Assembly (NCBI GenBank): GCA_036806345.1
Contig: DAIROT010000014.1
Coordinates: forward strand, 1-43,255
DNA from: QHCF01 sp003244275
Lineage (GTDB): Bacteria > Actinomycetota > Acidimicrobiia > Acidimicrobiales > QHCF01
DNA: 43,255 nucleotides
Direction of reading: 5' to 3'
Notes under the pieces: generated by a model
Database searches by the model: none
What the model was told of the DNA's origin: nothing
Seen by the model: the letters and a program-made list of their open reading frames with translations, nothing else
Program-made: the position numbers and the translations under genes
Shown: positions 23,001-29,971 of the stretch, one piece after another
Position numbering within the stretch: position 1 is the first letter of the stretch
Layout: each line of letters begins with the position of its first letter

Positions 23001-23320
23001 AGTGGGTCCAAGGTCCCCTGGCCAGCAATGAGCCGCAGGCTTCTTGGGTCAACGCCATGACCACAGCCATCGCCGAGGCGTCCTGCGACCTGGCTGAGGC
23101 GTGCCAGGCGGTAGGTGATCTCCCCGGCACAGCGTGGGCCCTTGATCGTGGGTTGCTGGCCTGTCCCACCGACGAGCGACTGGTGGCCATGCGGATTCGG
23201 GCGGCCCAGGATGCCAAGGAGGGAAGGGTCGCCTTCGAGGAGTTCCGTCGTGTGTCCGACGACGACGTGGGTGAGGACGTGTTGGCTGCCTACCTGGAGC
23301 TGTGCCAACAGCCGACGTAG
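20012..23320 (+). CDS. transmembrane LysM / winged-helix / BTAD regulator-like protein
   Basis: A 1102-aa multidomain protein from TTG 20012, which follows AGGAGG. Three membrane helices lie at about 11-32, 61-77 and 103-119. Two LysM-like domains follow (about 151-208, VVVAPGDTLTSIATRVLG; about 236-287, AHHVVLKDECLSEIAEHYY), then a Pro/Ser linker and a fourth helix (about 384-404). The middle (about 430-730) resembles an ATPase-like scaffold without a Walker A. The C-terminus holds an OmpR-type winged helix (about 863-960, EIATYLALHPEGVKKRVLIQ) and a BTAD (960-1102), as in SARP regulators. LysM binds peptidoglycan outside, so it looks like a cell-wall sensor with a cytoplasmic DNA-binding end; that role is inference. 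Confidence 0.8.
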   Translation: MNRTRLLLRAAAGASGLGGLLLGLPALLLAFVGNPLPRHVATWSQVQLAFESGNIDEQTILRAIALIAWCVWAWLLRSAAGEGREAIQAYRAGRPMGGHRIVMGRLVVPIFTAAFILLGRAPTPSFAAPLPAVATAPVVAVTPAMAGQHLGVVVAPGDTLTSIATRVLGSPDRAPQLFQVNRGVLQADGGRLSDPGELTPGWRLALPVSNGIIPDPQVANADYVSAPAAPGDEVLAHHVVLKDECLSEIAEHYYHDGALWGPIAKANPDVISHPNLIYPGQVLVIPALSNGNRAATLPVPSTNSGPPPSLAAPAPTLPKVQSVAPAVPNSTAQGPGVHNDAKQPAGDQRTPSTPRPLPSTSAPRSGESGPGNGAQAAGAHRLLAGEVLLAALLAAGVIRTLMFLRRRQQRRVPLDRRPPQPGPLLVPTEVALRRAADTKNLGRLEAALAALSIGLASRDGEVATVLGVVVETDGRVKVCLGAAQDAAPEPFTALEGGEVWELGPDAPLGEDLDEAEPLMPALVGVGRTAKGQEVLVNLEAFGSIALVGPGGPALLRSWVTELGTKPWSECLEIVPVGFAGELAGLERVQPAATLEAVCPSMVVHARQVTEMVEDVGETSLLAARLHGSADNWAPQVVCCAEAPTRQELDPVRLALADSARSGVVLAAAGPMSEAGLVLDTSTDEMEVAPLGMTVRPHGLAASEVASIGGLVDVAQSHDDVGPDDPAYDTEVSPTRAARELLDPAAYFDKEGLDGDAPADDEWGDFDLASTGKPSNGHRQSPDQAGLAGPGKPEEPTGSALDSMAYARELAAEVLDLEFVAGRGAGEPPPEKASPPEPVSGVSSERPEPVAQDAVRQIVAAAECEIEVLGPVVAGGLEGKAKEIATYLALHPEGVKKRVLIQAMWPGDVRCSDKTFRNMVTAVRAGLGKDGSGAPYLPPSVMSTYQVSEAMGTNWGRFSKLVALAKCGNPEHTQDYLREALSLVKGEPFVDAGPKSFEWVQGPLASNEPQASWVNAMTTAIAEASCDLAEACQAVGDLPGTAWALDRGLLACPTDERLVAMRIRAAQDAKEGRVAFEEFRRVSDDDVGEDVLAAYLELCQQPT

Positions 23321-23323
23321 GGA

Positions 23324-23423
23324 TCGGGACAATTTTCGGGACACGAATCGTGTCCCGTCGGGACATGAATCCCTGGACGGGACACGTTTCGGGACAATTT
23401 TCGGGACACCCCAAGCGCATGCT
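23324..23423 (+). promoter_or_regulatory. control array C (secretion/transfer operon)
   Basis: Boxes read TCGGGACA on this strand and start at 23324 and 23336, then the palindrome TGTCCCG-T-CGGGACA at 23351-23365, then boxes at 23377, 23389 and 23401 (12-bp period). A 9-bp spacer leads to CATGCT at 23418-23423. It is almost a mirror copy of array B, which faces the other way 13 kb to the left. It starts 4 bp after the LysM-BTAD stop and should drive the conjugation operon from 23482 rightward. Confidence 0.82.
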
Positions 23424-23481
23424 CTGACTACGAGATGCCGCTCGGCAACAGGCCGGCGGCCCGTAGTGAGAGGAAGCAAGC
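23424..23481 (+). promoter_or_regulatory. shared structured 5' leader, copy C
   Basis: The leader shows outer stem CTACG/CGTAG, inner hairpins GCCG-CT-CGGC and GGCC-GGC-GGCC, and then GTGAGAGGAAG, with the ATG at 23482. Compared with leader B there are only scattered differences (for example one base in the loop region between the hairpins), all compatible with the same fold. This supports an RNA-level role such as controlled ribosome access. Confidence 0.65.
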
Positions 23482-23784
23482 ATGTCGAATCTGTTGTTCT
23501 TGGCCGGAGCCACCCCCAACATCAGCCCGAACTCTGGTGGCCTGCCAGGGCTCGATATCCTGAGCGGGTTTGCCTCGGGAGCTGAGTTCGGCGCCTTGAT
23601 TCTGGCGATCATCGGCACCCTGGTAGGGGCGGCCATCTGGGCAGTAGCGTCGCACAGCCACAACAGCCACCACGCCCACGCCGGGCGGGCCGCCATGCTG
23701 GTCGGTGCCTTCGCCGCCCTGGCTGTGGGAGCCGCCCCTGGGATCGTGAGCTTCTTCTTCGGCAAGGGCACTGGCGTCCATTGA
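23482..23784 (+). CDS. small two-helix membrane protein (VirB2/TrbC-like position)
   Basis: A 100-aa protein with an N-terminal extracytoplasmic or cleaved stretch and two membrane helices (about residues 35-55, GALILAIIGTLVGAAIWAVAS; about 68-92, AAMLVGAFAALAVGAAPGIVSFFF) separated by a His-rich loop (SHSHNSHHAHAG). Small two-helix proteins at the head of actinobacterial T4SS clusters (DUF6112-like) occupy the place of the VirB2 pilin subunit. The ATG directly follows leader C with its GAGAGGAAG. The next gene overlaps as TGATG. Confidence 0.68.
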   Translation: MSNLLFLAGATPNISPNSGGLPGLDILSGFASGAEFGALILAIIGTLVGAAIWAVASHSHNSHHAHAGRAAMLVGAFAALAVGAAPGIVSFFFGKGTGVH

Positions 23785-25046
23785 TGTTGGCGACCATCCC
23801 TGTCGTAGGGAGCTTCTTCACCAGCGCCGCCAACGATGTTTTCGGCGCTCTGGCCTCGGCCCTGGAGGACGCGTCGAGCTGGGCGGTCAGCCAGATGATC
23901 CACGCCATTACCGCCACCACCACTCCCGACCTGACCTCCGGGTGGTTCTCGGGACCATCGTCGCCGCTTCACACCATGCGCCTGGTGGTGCTGGCGGTGG
24001 GAGTGCCCATCATCATCCTCGGAGTCATGCAGTCCCTGCTGCGCAACGACGTGTCGGAAATGGCGCGACGGGCGTTTCTGTATCCGGCGCTGGCTGGCGC
24101 TGGCACCCTGGCGGTGGTGGCGGTAACCACCATGTTGGTCACCGCCACCGACCAGATGTCCTCGGCCATGTTGGCCTCGGCCGGCAAGGACCTGGGCAAG
24201 TTTGCCGCCCAAACCTTCGCGGTGGCTGCAGTTACGGGTCCGGCTACCCCCAGCCCGGTGATGGTCCTGGTTGGGCTTTCGGTGGGAATCCTGGCGGCCG
24301 GCTTCTTGATCTGGTTGGAGCTGGTGGTGCGCATGGCCGCCATCGACATCGCCGTGTTGTTCATGCCCTTGGCCCTGATCGCGTTGTGTTGGCAGGCCGG
24401 GGCGGCGGCAGCCAAGCGCCTGGCCGAATTCCTGGTGGCGGTGATCCTGTCCAAGTTCGTGATCGCCGCCACCATTGCGGTCGGGGCGGCGTCACTGGCC
24501 GCGCCGGTCATAGGCAACGCCCCCGGCAAGGAGACGGCTCGCTTGGTGGGTGGTATGGCGCTGTTGCTGTTGGCTGGCTTCGCCCCGGTGGCGTTGCTGC
24601 GCTGGATTCCCCTGGCCGAGGCAGCGGCAGCCAGCCACGGTCTGGCCCGCCAGGGCGCAAAGGGCGCCATGGCGGCGGCCAGCACCATTGACCGGGCACG
24701 GTCGCTGGCCGGGTCTCGCAGCCCGGCCGACAAGGGGTCCCCCGGTAACCAGGGCGGCGCTGGTACGACCGGTACCGCCAAGACCGGCGGAGCCGCTGAG
24801 AAAGCGGGTGGGGCTGGCGGCGCAGCAGCAGGGGCGGCGGGACCAGCTGGGGCGGCGGTAGTGGCCGCCCAGGCGGCGGCCAAGGTCGTCCGACAAGCCG
24901 GTGGCGTGACCGATGCCGCCAGGGGCGGTAACGGTGACAAGGGCGGGAATGGGCCGAGCCAGGCCGGCGGTGAGAGACCCGGCGCCACGGCGGGTTCTCA
25001 GGGAGCGTCTAGCGACAAGCCGTCAACGGGAGCTGTCCGTGGCTGA
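23784..25046 (+). CDS. VirB6/TrbL-like polytopic membrane protein
   Basis: A 420-aa protein with about six membrane helices in its first 300 residues (for example LHTMRLVVLAVGVPIIILGVM, ALAGAGTLAVVAVTTMLV, VMVLVGLSVGILAAGFLIWL, AVLFMPLALIALCWQ, AVILSKFVIAATIAVGAASL), followed by a long Ala/Gly-rich, charged cytoplasmic tail. The topology and position between the VirB2-like and SCO6880-like genes fit the inner-membrane channel component VirB6/TrbL. The ATG at 23784 overlaps the upstream stop. The tail is low-complexity and probably disordered. Confidence 0.75.
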   Translation: MLATIPVVGSFFTSAANDVFGALASALEDASSWAVSQMIHAITATTTPDLTSGWFSGPSSPLHTMRLVVLAVGVPIIILGVMQSLLRNDVSEMARRAFLYPALAGAGTLAVVAVTTMLVTATDQMSSAMLASAGKDLGKFAAQTFAVAAVTGPATPSPVMVLVGLSVGILAAGFLIWLELVVRMAAIDIAVLFMPLALIALCWQAGAAAAKRLAEFLVAVILSKFVIAATIAVGAASLAAPVIGNAPGKETARLVGGMALLLLAGFAPVALLRWIPLAEAAAASHGLARQGAKGAMAAASTIDRARSLAGSRSPADKGSPGNQGGAGTTGTAKTGGAAEKAGGAGGAAAGAAGPAGAAVVAAQAAAKVVRQAGGVTDAARGGNGDKGGNGPSQAGGERPGATAGSQGASSDKPSTGAVRG

Positions 25047-26481
25047 GCGCACGCTTTATACATTTGGTCCGCGGCCGACTCGCGGAGTTCTCCTGGGCTT
25101 GGGTGGGATGCAGCTGGCCGGCCTGGTAGCCGGAGGTGTGACCGGGCTGGTCTTGATGATGGGCAAGACCAACCTACTGGTGGCCATGTGCCCGTTAGTG
25201 GCCGGCGCTTTGTATGCGTGGGCGCCGGTGGCGGGGCGGCCAATCCACGAATGGGCCGGCCCGGTGATCTCGCATTGGAGCCGGCGTGCTCAGGGTCATT
25301 CGACGTGGGCAGCCAGTGGCGACGACGCCACCCCGCCGCCGTTCGCTGGGCTGTCGGTGGTGGCAGCCGGCAATCCTGAGCACCCCACCGCGGTAATCGT
25401 GAGCAGTGGACGGGGACGGCCCACCTACACCGCGGTCCTGGCCGTGAACGGCGGGGACTTCGCCATGATCGACGCCGGGGATCAAGAACGCAGGCTGGCG
25501 GCCTGGGGGGAGGCCCTGGCCGGCGCCGGCGCTCCCGGCCTGGGGGTCACCCGGGTGCAGTGGGTTGAGCGTTCAGGTCCTGAGCGCTCTGACGCGGCCT
25601 CGGCGTGGGCGGCTCGCCACCGCCGGGTCCCGGCCGCCTCGCCGGCGGCCAAGAGCTATTGGGAGCTGCTGCGCCAGACCCGGCCGGCTACCCGACGCCA
25701 CGACACCTACGTGGCCATTCAGGTTGCCCCTCGTCAGTGTGACCCGGCCAAGGGAGATGGCGATCCGGGCCTGGCCGAGGTGGTAGCGGCGGTTGAGCTG
25801 GTGGCCGGGCGCATCAACTCGGCCGAGCTGAGGACGTCAGGGGCTCTGGGGCCAAGTGAGGTAGGTGAGGTCCTGCACGGCCTGATCGACCCCGACTACG
25901 CCCGGGCTATGGCCGGCCGACGCCACCTGCGGGCGGCGGGTCCGCCTCTGCCGTGGCCAGCGGCCACCGAGACGCCCTGGGGGGCCTATCGGACCAACGG
26001 CACCTGGCATGCCACCTACTGGCTGTCTGAGCTGCCGCGGCGGTCCGTGGGAGCGGCCTGGATGTCGCCGCTGTTGTTGTCTCGGGTGGATGGCGTACGC
26101 AGCCTGAGTGTGTTGATGGAGCCCTTGAGCCCCTCCGCTGCGGCCCGTCGGGCCGAACGCGATGTGTTGGAAAACGATGCCGATGCCGTTCAGCGTGAGC
26201 GGTTCGGCTTTGCTCGCACCGCCCGGCGCGAGCGGGAGAGAGGCCAGGCCGCGGCCCGAGAAGAGGAGCTGGTGTCGGGTTATGCGCTGATGCGCTTTGT
26301 GGGTTTGGTATCGGTGGCCGCGCCGGACCAAGAGGCTTTGGTGGTGGCCTGCCGGGAGGTTGAGCAGGCCGCTGGCCAAGCCTGTGTGGAACTGACCCGG
26401 CTCTACGGCCGCCAGGACGTGGCCTTCGCGGCCAGTCTGCCGCTGTGCGCCGGCGTGGCCCCCGTCCCGTGGGGGATGTGA
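25039..26481 (+). CDS. SCO6880 family conjugation protein
   Basis: A 480-aa protein that starts at a GTG inside the end of the VirB6-like gene (RTLYTFGPRPTRGVLLGLGG). A pair of membrane helices near residues 20-65 (LAGLVAGGVTGLVLMMG, LVAMCPLVAGALYAWAPV) precedes a large soluble domain (AVLAVNGGDFAMIDAGDQERRL ... YVAIQVAP ... TWHATYWLSELPRRSVGAAW). The order, an N-terminal helix pair then a domain resembling the VirB4 N-terminal region, is typical of SCO6880/PrgI-like partners that associate with the VirB4 ATPase encoded next. Confidence 0.78.
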   Translation: MAERTLYTFGPRPTRGVLLGLGGMQLAGLVAGGVTGLVLMMGKTNLLVAMCPLVAGALYAWAPVAGRPIHEWAGPVISHWSRRAQGHSTWAASGDDATPPPFAGLSVVAAGNPEHPTAVIVSSGRGRPTYTAVLAVNGGDFAMIDAGDQERRLAAWGEALAGAGAPGLGVTRVQWVERSGPERSDAASAWAARHRRVPAASPAAKSYWELLRQTRPATRRHDTYVAIQVAPRQCDPAKGDGDPGLAEVVAAVELVAGRINSAELRTSGALGPSEVGEVLHGLIDPDYARAMAGRRHLRAAGPPLPWPAATETPWGAYRTNGTWHATYWLSELPRRSVGAAWMSPLLLSRVDGVRSLSVLMEPLSPSAAARRAERDVLENDADAVQRERFGFARTARRERERGQAAAREEELVSGYALMRFVGLVSVAAPDQEALVVACREVEQAAGQACVELTRLYGRQDVAFAASLPLCAGVAPVPWGM

Positions 26482-27758
26482 TGCGGAGCTTGTTGAACCG
26501 GGCGAGGCGGTTGCGTGTGCCTCGCCATGTGGTCACCACCCGCCACCTGGCGTCGTGTTACCCGTGGCAGGCGGAGGCCGGGATGGCCGCCACCGGGCCG
26601 ATAATCGGCTATGACCTGCTGTCAGGCGGGCTGCACACCTACGATCCCTGGGAGCTTTACAACCAGGGCCTGCTCACCAACCCGAACATGTTGGTGGTGG
26701 GAGAAATCGGGTGTGGGAAGTCGTCGCTGGTCAAGGGCTACCTGTACCGACAGGTCGGTTGCTTTGGCCGCCAATGTTTCATCCTCGACCCCAAGGGCGA
26801 GTACGGCGGTCTGGCCGCCGCCCTGGGACTGCCGGTGGTGCGCCTGGCGCCCGGCGGCAAGGTTCGGCTCAATCCGCTCGATCCCGGCCCAGGCGGTTAC
26901 GCCGACCCTGGGGCGGTGCGGCGCAGGCAGGCGGAGATGGTGGTCGGGTTGGCTGAGTCCACCCTGGGCCGACGAGCGACGTCCGAGGAGCGGGCCGGGG
27001 TGGGGGAGGCCCTAGCCACCGCGGCTGCCATGTCCACCACGCCCCAGCTGGCCGACGTGGCCGCGTTGCTGTTGCAGCCGACCATGGCCATGGCTGCTCC
27101 CTTGGCCACCACCCCCGAAGCCCTGGCCAGGGCTTGTCGAGACGTGGCCCTGGAGTTGCGCCGCCTGTTGTCGGGCGACCTGGAGGGGATGTTCGATGGC
27201 GACTCGACTGTCAAGATCGACTGGTCCGGCCCTGGTGTGGTGCTGGACCTGTCGGCCGTGTACGGGTCGCCGGCCCTGCCGGTGGTCATGCTCCTGGCCG
27301 TGAGCTGGCTCCAGGTGGTGCTGGCCACACCCGGTCCTCGGCGCATCGTGGTGTTGGACGAGGCGTGGGCGGTGCTCATGGACACCGGTACCACCAGATG
27401 GTTACAGGCCACCTGGAAGCTGTCCCGGGCACTGGGAGTGGCCAACATGGCGGTCATCCATCGCCTGTCGGACCTCCGGGGCCAAGGAGCCGACGGTTCC
27501 GAGCGGGTCAAACAGGCTCAGGGCCTGTTGGCCGACACCGGTACCCGGGTGGTGTTCGCCCAGGCCAGTGATCAGGTGCCTGACGCCCGCAAACTGTTGG
27601 GCCTGAGTGAGGTGGAGGGCGAGGTCCTTCCTCGCCTGCCCGGCCGGGGCCGGGCCCTGTGGCGGGTGGGCCGCCACGGGACCATTGTGGATCACTTGGT
27701 GGCCCCGGGCGAATGGGGCATCGTAGATACCGATGCCGCCATGGGCGTGGTGGCGTAG
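26481..27758 (+). CDS. VirB4-like conjugation ATPase
   Basis: A 425-aa ATPase that should energise assembly or transport in the T4SS. Walker A is VVGEIGCGKSSLVKG (about residues 72-86). FILDPKGEYGGLAAALG, typical of VirB4/TraC/HerA ATPases, follows, then Walker B RIVVLDEAWAVL and the downstream arginine-containing region (VIHRLSDLRGQG, SDQVPDARKLLGL). The usual N-terminal VirB4 domain seems to be carried by the preceding SCO6880-like protein. The ATG at 26481 overlaps that gene's stop (TGATG). Confidence 0.85.
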   Translation: MRSLLNRARRLRVPRHVVTTRHLASCYPWQAEAGMAATGPIIGYDLLSGGLHTYDPWELYNQGLLTNPNMLVVGEIGCGKSSLVKGYLYRQVGCFGRQCFILDPKGEYGGLAAALGLPVVRLAPGGKVRLNPLDPGPGGYADPGAVRRRQAEMVVGLAESTLGRRATSEERAGVGEALATAAAMSTTPQLADVAALLLQPTMAMAAPLATTPEALARACRDVALELRRLLSGDLEGMFDGDSTVKIDWSGPGVVLDLSAVYGSPALPVVMLLAVSWLQVVLATPGPRRIVVLDEAWAVLMDTGTTRWLQATWKLSRALGVANMAVIHRLSDLRGQGADGSERVKQAQGLLADTGTRVVFAQASDQVPDARKLLGLSEVEGEVLPRLPGRGRALWRVGRHGTIVDHLVAPGEWGIVDTDAAMGVVA

Positions 27759-27767
27759 GTCCTGGCC

Positions 27768-28832
27768 GTGGCGGCTTCGAAGTCACATTCAGCCGGGGTG
27801 GGGGTGCTCGCCATTGCCGGCATCGGGGTGGCCATGGTGGCCCTACCCCTGATGATGCTGACGGTGGCCGTGGGATCAGCGGGTCAGGGTTCGTCGTGTG
27901 GAGCTGACGCCAGTCTGACGGGTGCCGCGCTTCCACCCGGCGGGAAGGTAGTCGGCGCCACCCAATACGGCGGCCCGGGCGACCCCTCCACCGCGACCGA
28001 CCACGGCGCCTATGTGGACCACCTGACTGGGCACTACGCCTTTGCCGAGTTGTCCTCGGCCGGTCTGAATTACTCGGCCCTGGGCGGCCTGGCACCACAC
28101 ACGTTGCTCCAGATCAGCTATGGGGGGAAGAGCGTGATCGCTGAGAAGCTCGACGTGGGTCGGGGCGGAGGGCCGGTGGGAAGTCCCCCCACCGCCCGGG
28201 CCATCGATCTGTGGTGGCAGACGGCGGCGGCCCTTGGGGTCTCTGGGAGTGGATTGGTGTCGCTGGCCCCTGCCCCTCCCGGCACTCCTGAATCTGCTGC
28301 CCTGGTCCCCGGCGCCCCGACCTCTGGTGGTGCCAGTGCTTCCCTCGTATCGGACTCGGTCGGTGGTTGCGTACCGGCCAGCTTCGCCGGCGCCGACGCC
28401 ATCGTGGCGCTGGCTAACTCCCAGGTGGGGACCCATGATGCCCCACCTGGGTCGAACTGCACCCCCTACGGGCCGGTGTGCGAGGAGTGGTGCGCGCTGT
28501 TTGCCACCTGGGTGTGGGGCCATTCCGGCGTAGGCATCCCGTCTAACGCCTACTCGGGCTTTCCCTACACGTGGGCCCAGGCCCACGGCAAGGTGTTCCC
28601 GGCCACGGCCACGCCTTCTCCCGGTGATCTGGTCTTTTTCGGGTCGGGGCCGGGGCCGGGGCAGTCGGACCACGTCGGGGTCATAACCGCCGTGGGGGTC
28701 GGTGGGGAGATCACCGAGGTGGACGGCAACTACGCCCACCAGGTCTCCCGAGTGGGTCCGTACATGCCGGCCACGGCCACCAGCCATGGCCAGCGAGCCC
28801 CCATCTACGGCTACGCCCAGCCCACGCCATGA
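27768..28832 (+). CDS. CHAP-domain peptidoglycan hydrolase (VirB1-like role)
   Basis: A 354-aa membrane-tethered hydrolase. An N-terminal signal anchor (GVLAIAGIGVAMVALPLMMLTVAVG) is followed by a beta-barrel-like region (VVGATQYGGPGDPS ... AFAELS ... LLQISYGGKSVIAEKLDVGRGG, RlpA/3D-like), a Ser/Pro linker and a C-terminal CHAP domain with the catalytic cysteine in EEWCALFATWVWG and the histidine in SDHVGVITAVG. It would open the cell wall locally for the transfer channel. GTG 27768 lies 9 nt after the VirB4-like stop. Confidence 0.85.
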   Translation: MAASKSHSAGVGVLAIAGIGVAMVALPLMMLTVAVGSAGQGSSCGADASLTGAALPPGGKVVGATQYGGPGDPSTATDHGAYVDHLTGHYAFAELSSAGLNYSALGGLAPHTLLQISYGGKSVIAEKLDVGRGGGPVGSPPTARAIDLWWQTAAALGVSGSGLVSLAPAPPGTPESAALVPGAPTSGGASASLVSDSVGGCVPASFAGADAIVALANSQVGTHDAPPGSNCTPYGPVCEEWCALFATWVWGHSGVGIPSNAYSGFPYTWAQAHGKVFPATATPSPGDLVFFGSGPGPGQSDHVGVITAVGVGGEITEVDGNYAHQVSRVGPYMPATATSHGQRAPIYGYAQPTP

Positions 28833-29305
28833 TGCGCCGCCTTGGGGTTGCCCTGACGATCGTGGCCGTGGTGGCTATTGGGGTAGCCCGGCTTTGGCCC
28901 ACACCCCACTCGGCTTCGCCGGTCGCCGCCAGTCCGCCTTCGTCGGTAGGACGTGGTTCAGACCGACACCCCGCGCCAGCTCCCCTCGCTGCCACCACGA
29001 CGAGCATCAGCACGACCACGACAGGGCCGGCGCAGATCAATGCCCAGCAGGAACCTACGCCAGACCAAGAAGCAGCCCAGGCGGCGGCCCTCGCCGCTCG
29101 TCCCGCCTATCAGCACCTGCCCTATCAGGGCAACGGGATCGTGGCCACCATTGCCGGCGACCAGTCCGGCCAGATCGTGGTTGATGTGATTTCCGAACAC
29201 CCGCTGGCTGCTGCTCAGGCTGGCTGGGCATCGTTCCTGGCCGCCTGGGGTGACCCCGGTAGCGCCTATGTCGTCCACTTCCACCCCAATGTCGGTACTG
29301 GCTAA
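28829..29305 (+). CDS. hypothetical membrane-anchored protein
   Basis: A 158-aa protein with an N-terminal helix (LGVALTIVAVVAIGVARLW), a Ser/Thr/Pro-rich exposed linker and a small C-terminal domain (YQGNGIVATIAGDQSGQIVVDVISEHPLAAAQAGWASFLAAWG and on, ending VVHFHPN). The alternation of strands and a single helix suggests a compact extracytoplasmic fold, but I recognise no family. The ATG overlaps the CHAP gene stop as ATGA, so it is part of the T4SS operon and may be a VirB8-like accessory; that is only positional inference. Confidence 0.6.
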   Translation: MMRRLGVALTIVAVVAIGVARLWPTPHSASPVAASPPSSVGRGSDRHPAPAPLAATTTSISTTTTGPAQINAQQEPTPDQEAAQAAALAARPAYQHLPYQGNGIVATIAGDQSGQIVVDVISEHPLAAAQAGWASFLAAWGDPGSAYVVHFHPNVGTG

Positions 29306-29316
29306 GGAGGCTATTG

Positions 29317-29733
29317 ATGACTGACACCCAGACATGGCGACATAATCGAGAGGGCAGGGTATCGCTTGGTCCGCGATTCACTACCAGTCTGCATGAGTGG
29401 GCTGAGCGGGAGGCCGGTCGGCTGCTGGCGCCACTGGAGTACACCTGGGCCCATACCCAAGGTGTGGCCGCGACGGCCAGGGCACTGAGTACCGTGCTGG
29501 CCCCAGCGGAACGCGAGGTGGCGGTGGCGGCGGCCTGGTTGCACGACGTGGGCTGTGCGCCGGGCATCATCGCCACAGCGTTTCATCCCCTCGACGGTGC
29601 CTGCTATGTGGCCAGCCTCGGCCATCCTCGCATAGCAAGCCTGGTCGCCCATCACACGGGGCCAGGTACGAGGCTGAGTGGTGGGGCCTTGGTGCCGAGC
29701 TGGCGGAGTTCCCCAGAGAGGACAGCGAGGTGA
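29317..29733 (+). CDS. HD-domain phosphohydrolase, N-terminal part of a frameshifted gene
   Basis: The ATG at 29317 follows AAGGAGG. The 138-aa frame encodes an HD domain: WAHTQGVAATARALS, AAWLHDVGCAPG with the His-Asp pair, FHPLDGACYVASLG and IASLVAHHTG. After HHTG the meaningful sequence continues in the -1 frame as ARYEAEWWGLGAELAEFPRED, exactly what follows in related HD proteins. The shift is at GGGG (29658-29661). Either one base is missing or ribosomes slip there. The family hydrolyses phosphate esters or nucleotides; the substrate is unknown. Confidence 0.65.
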   Translation: MTDTQTWRHNREGRVSLGPRFTTSLHEWAEREAGRLLAPLEYTWAHTQGVAATARALSTVLAPAEREVAVAAAWLHDVGCAPGIIATAFHPLDGACYVASLGHPRIASLVAHHTGPGTRLSGGALVPSWRSSPERTAR

Positions 29734-29969
29734 CCGACTTGGTGACCTATGCCGATCTGACCACCAGCCCGTCAGGATTACCGGTCAACCCCGGCCATCA
29801 CCTGGCCATGGCCGCCTGGTGCTACGGCCCCGACCACGTCGTCACCCGGTCGTTGGCCGAGGCCCGTCCAGAACTGTTGGCCGCAGTGAGCCGAGTGGAG
29901 GACCGCCTTACGGAGCCGGTCATGCAGGCCCTGCGCGCCGGGATGGCCGTCGCGGCCACGGTGGCGTGA
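29730..29969 (+). CDS. HD-domain protein, C-terminal part in the shifted frame
   Basis: From the GTG at 29730, which overlaps the preceding stop (GTGA), 79 codons read MTDLVTYADLTTSPSGLPVN and on to RPELLAAVSRVEDRLTEPV. The same frame is open upstream to about 29661 and encodes the linking residues, so this is the natural C-terminal half of the HD protein rather than an independent gene. The GTGA overlap could still let the half be made separately. Confidence 0.5.
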   Translation: MTDLVTYADLTTSPSGLPVNPGHHLAMAAWCYGPDHVVTRSLAEARPELLAAVSRVEDRLTEPVMQALRAGMAVAATVA

Positions 29970-29971
29970 AG

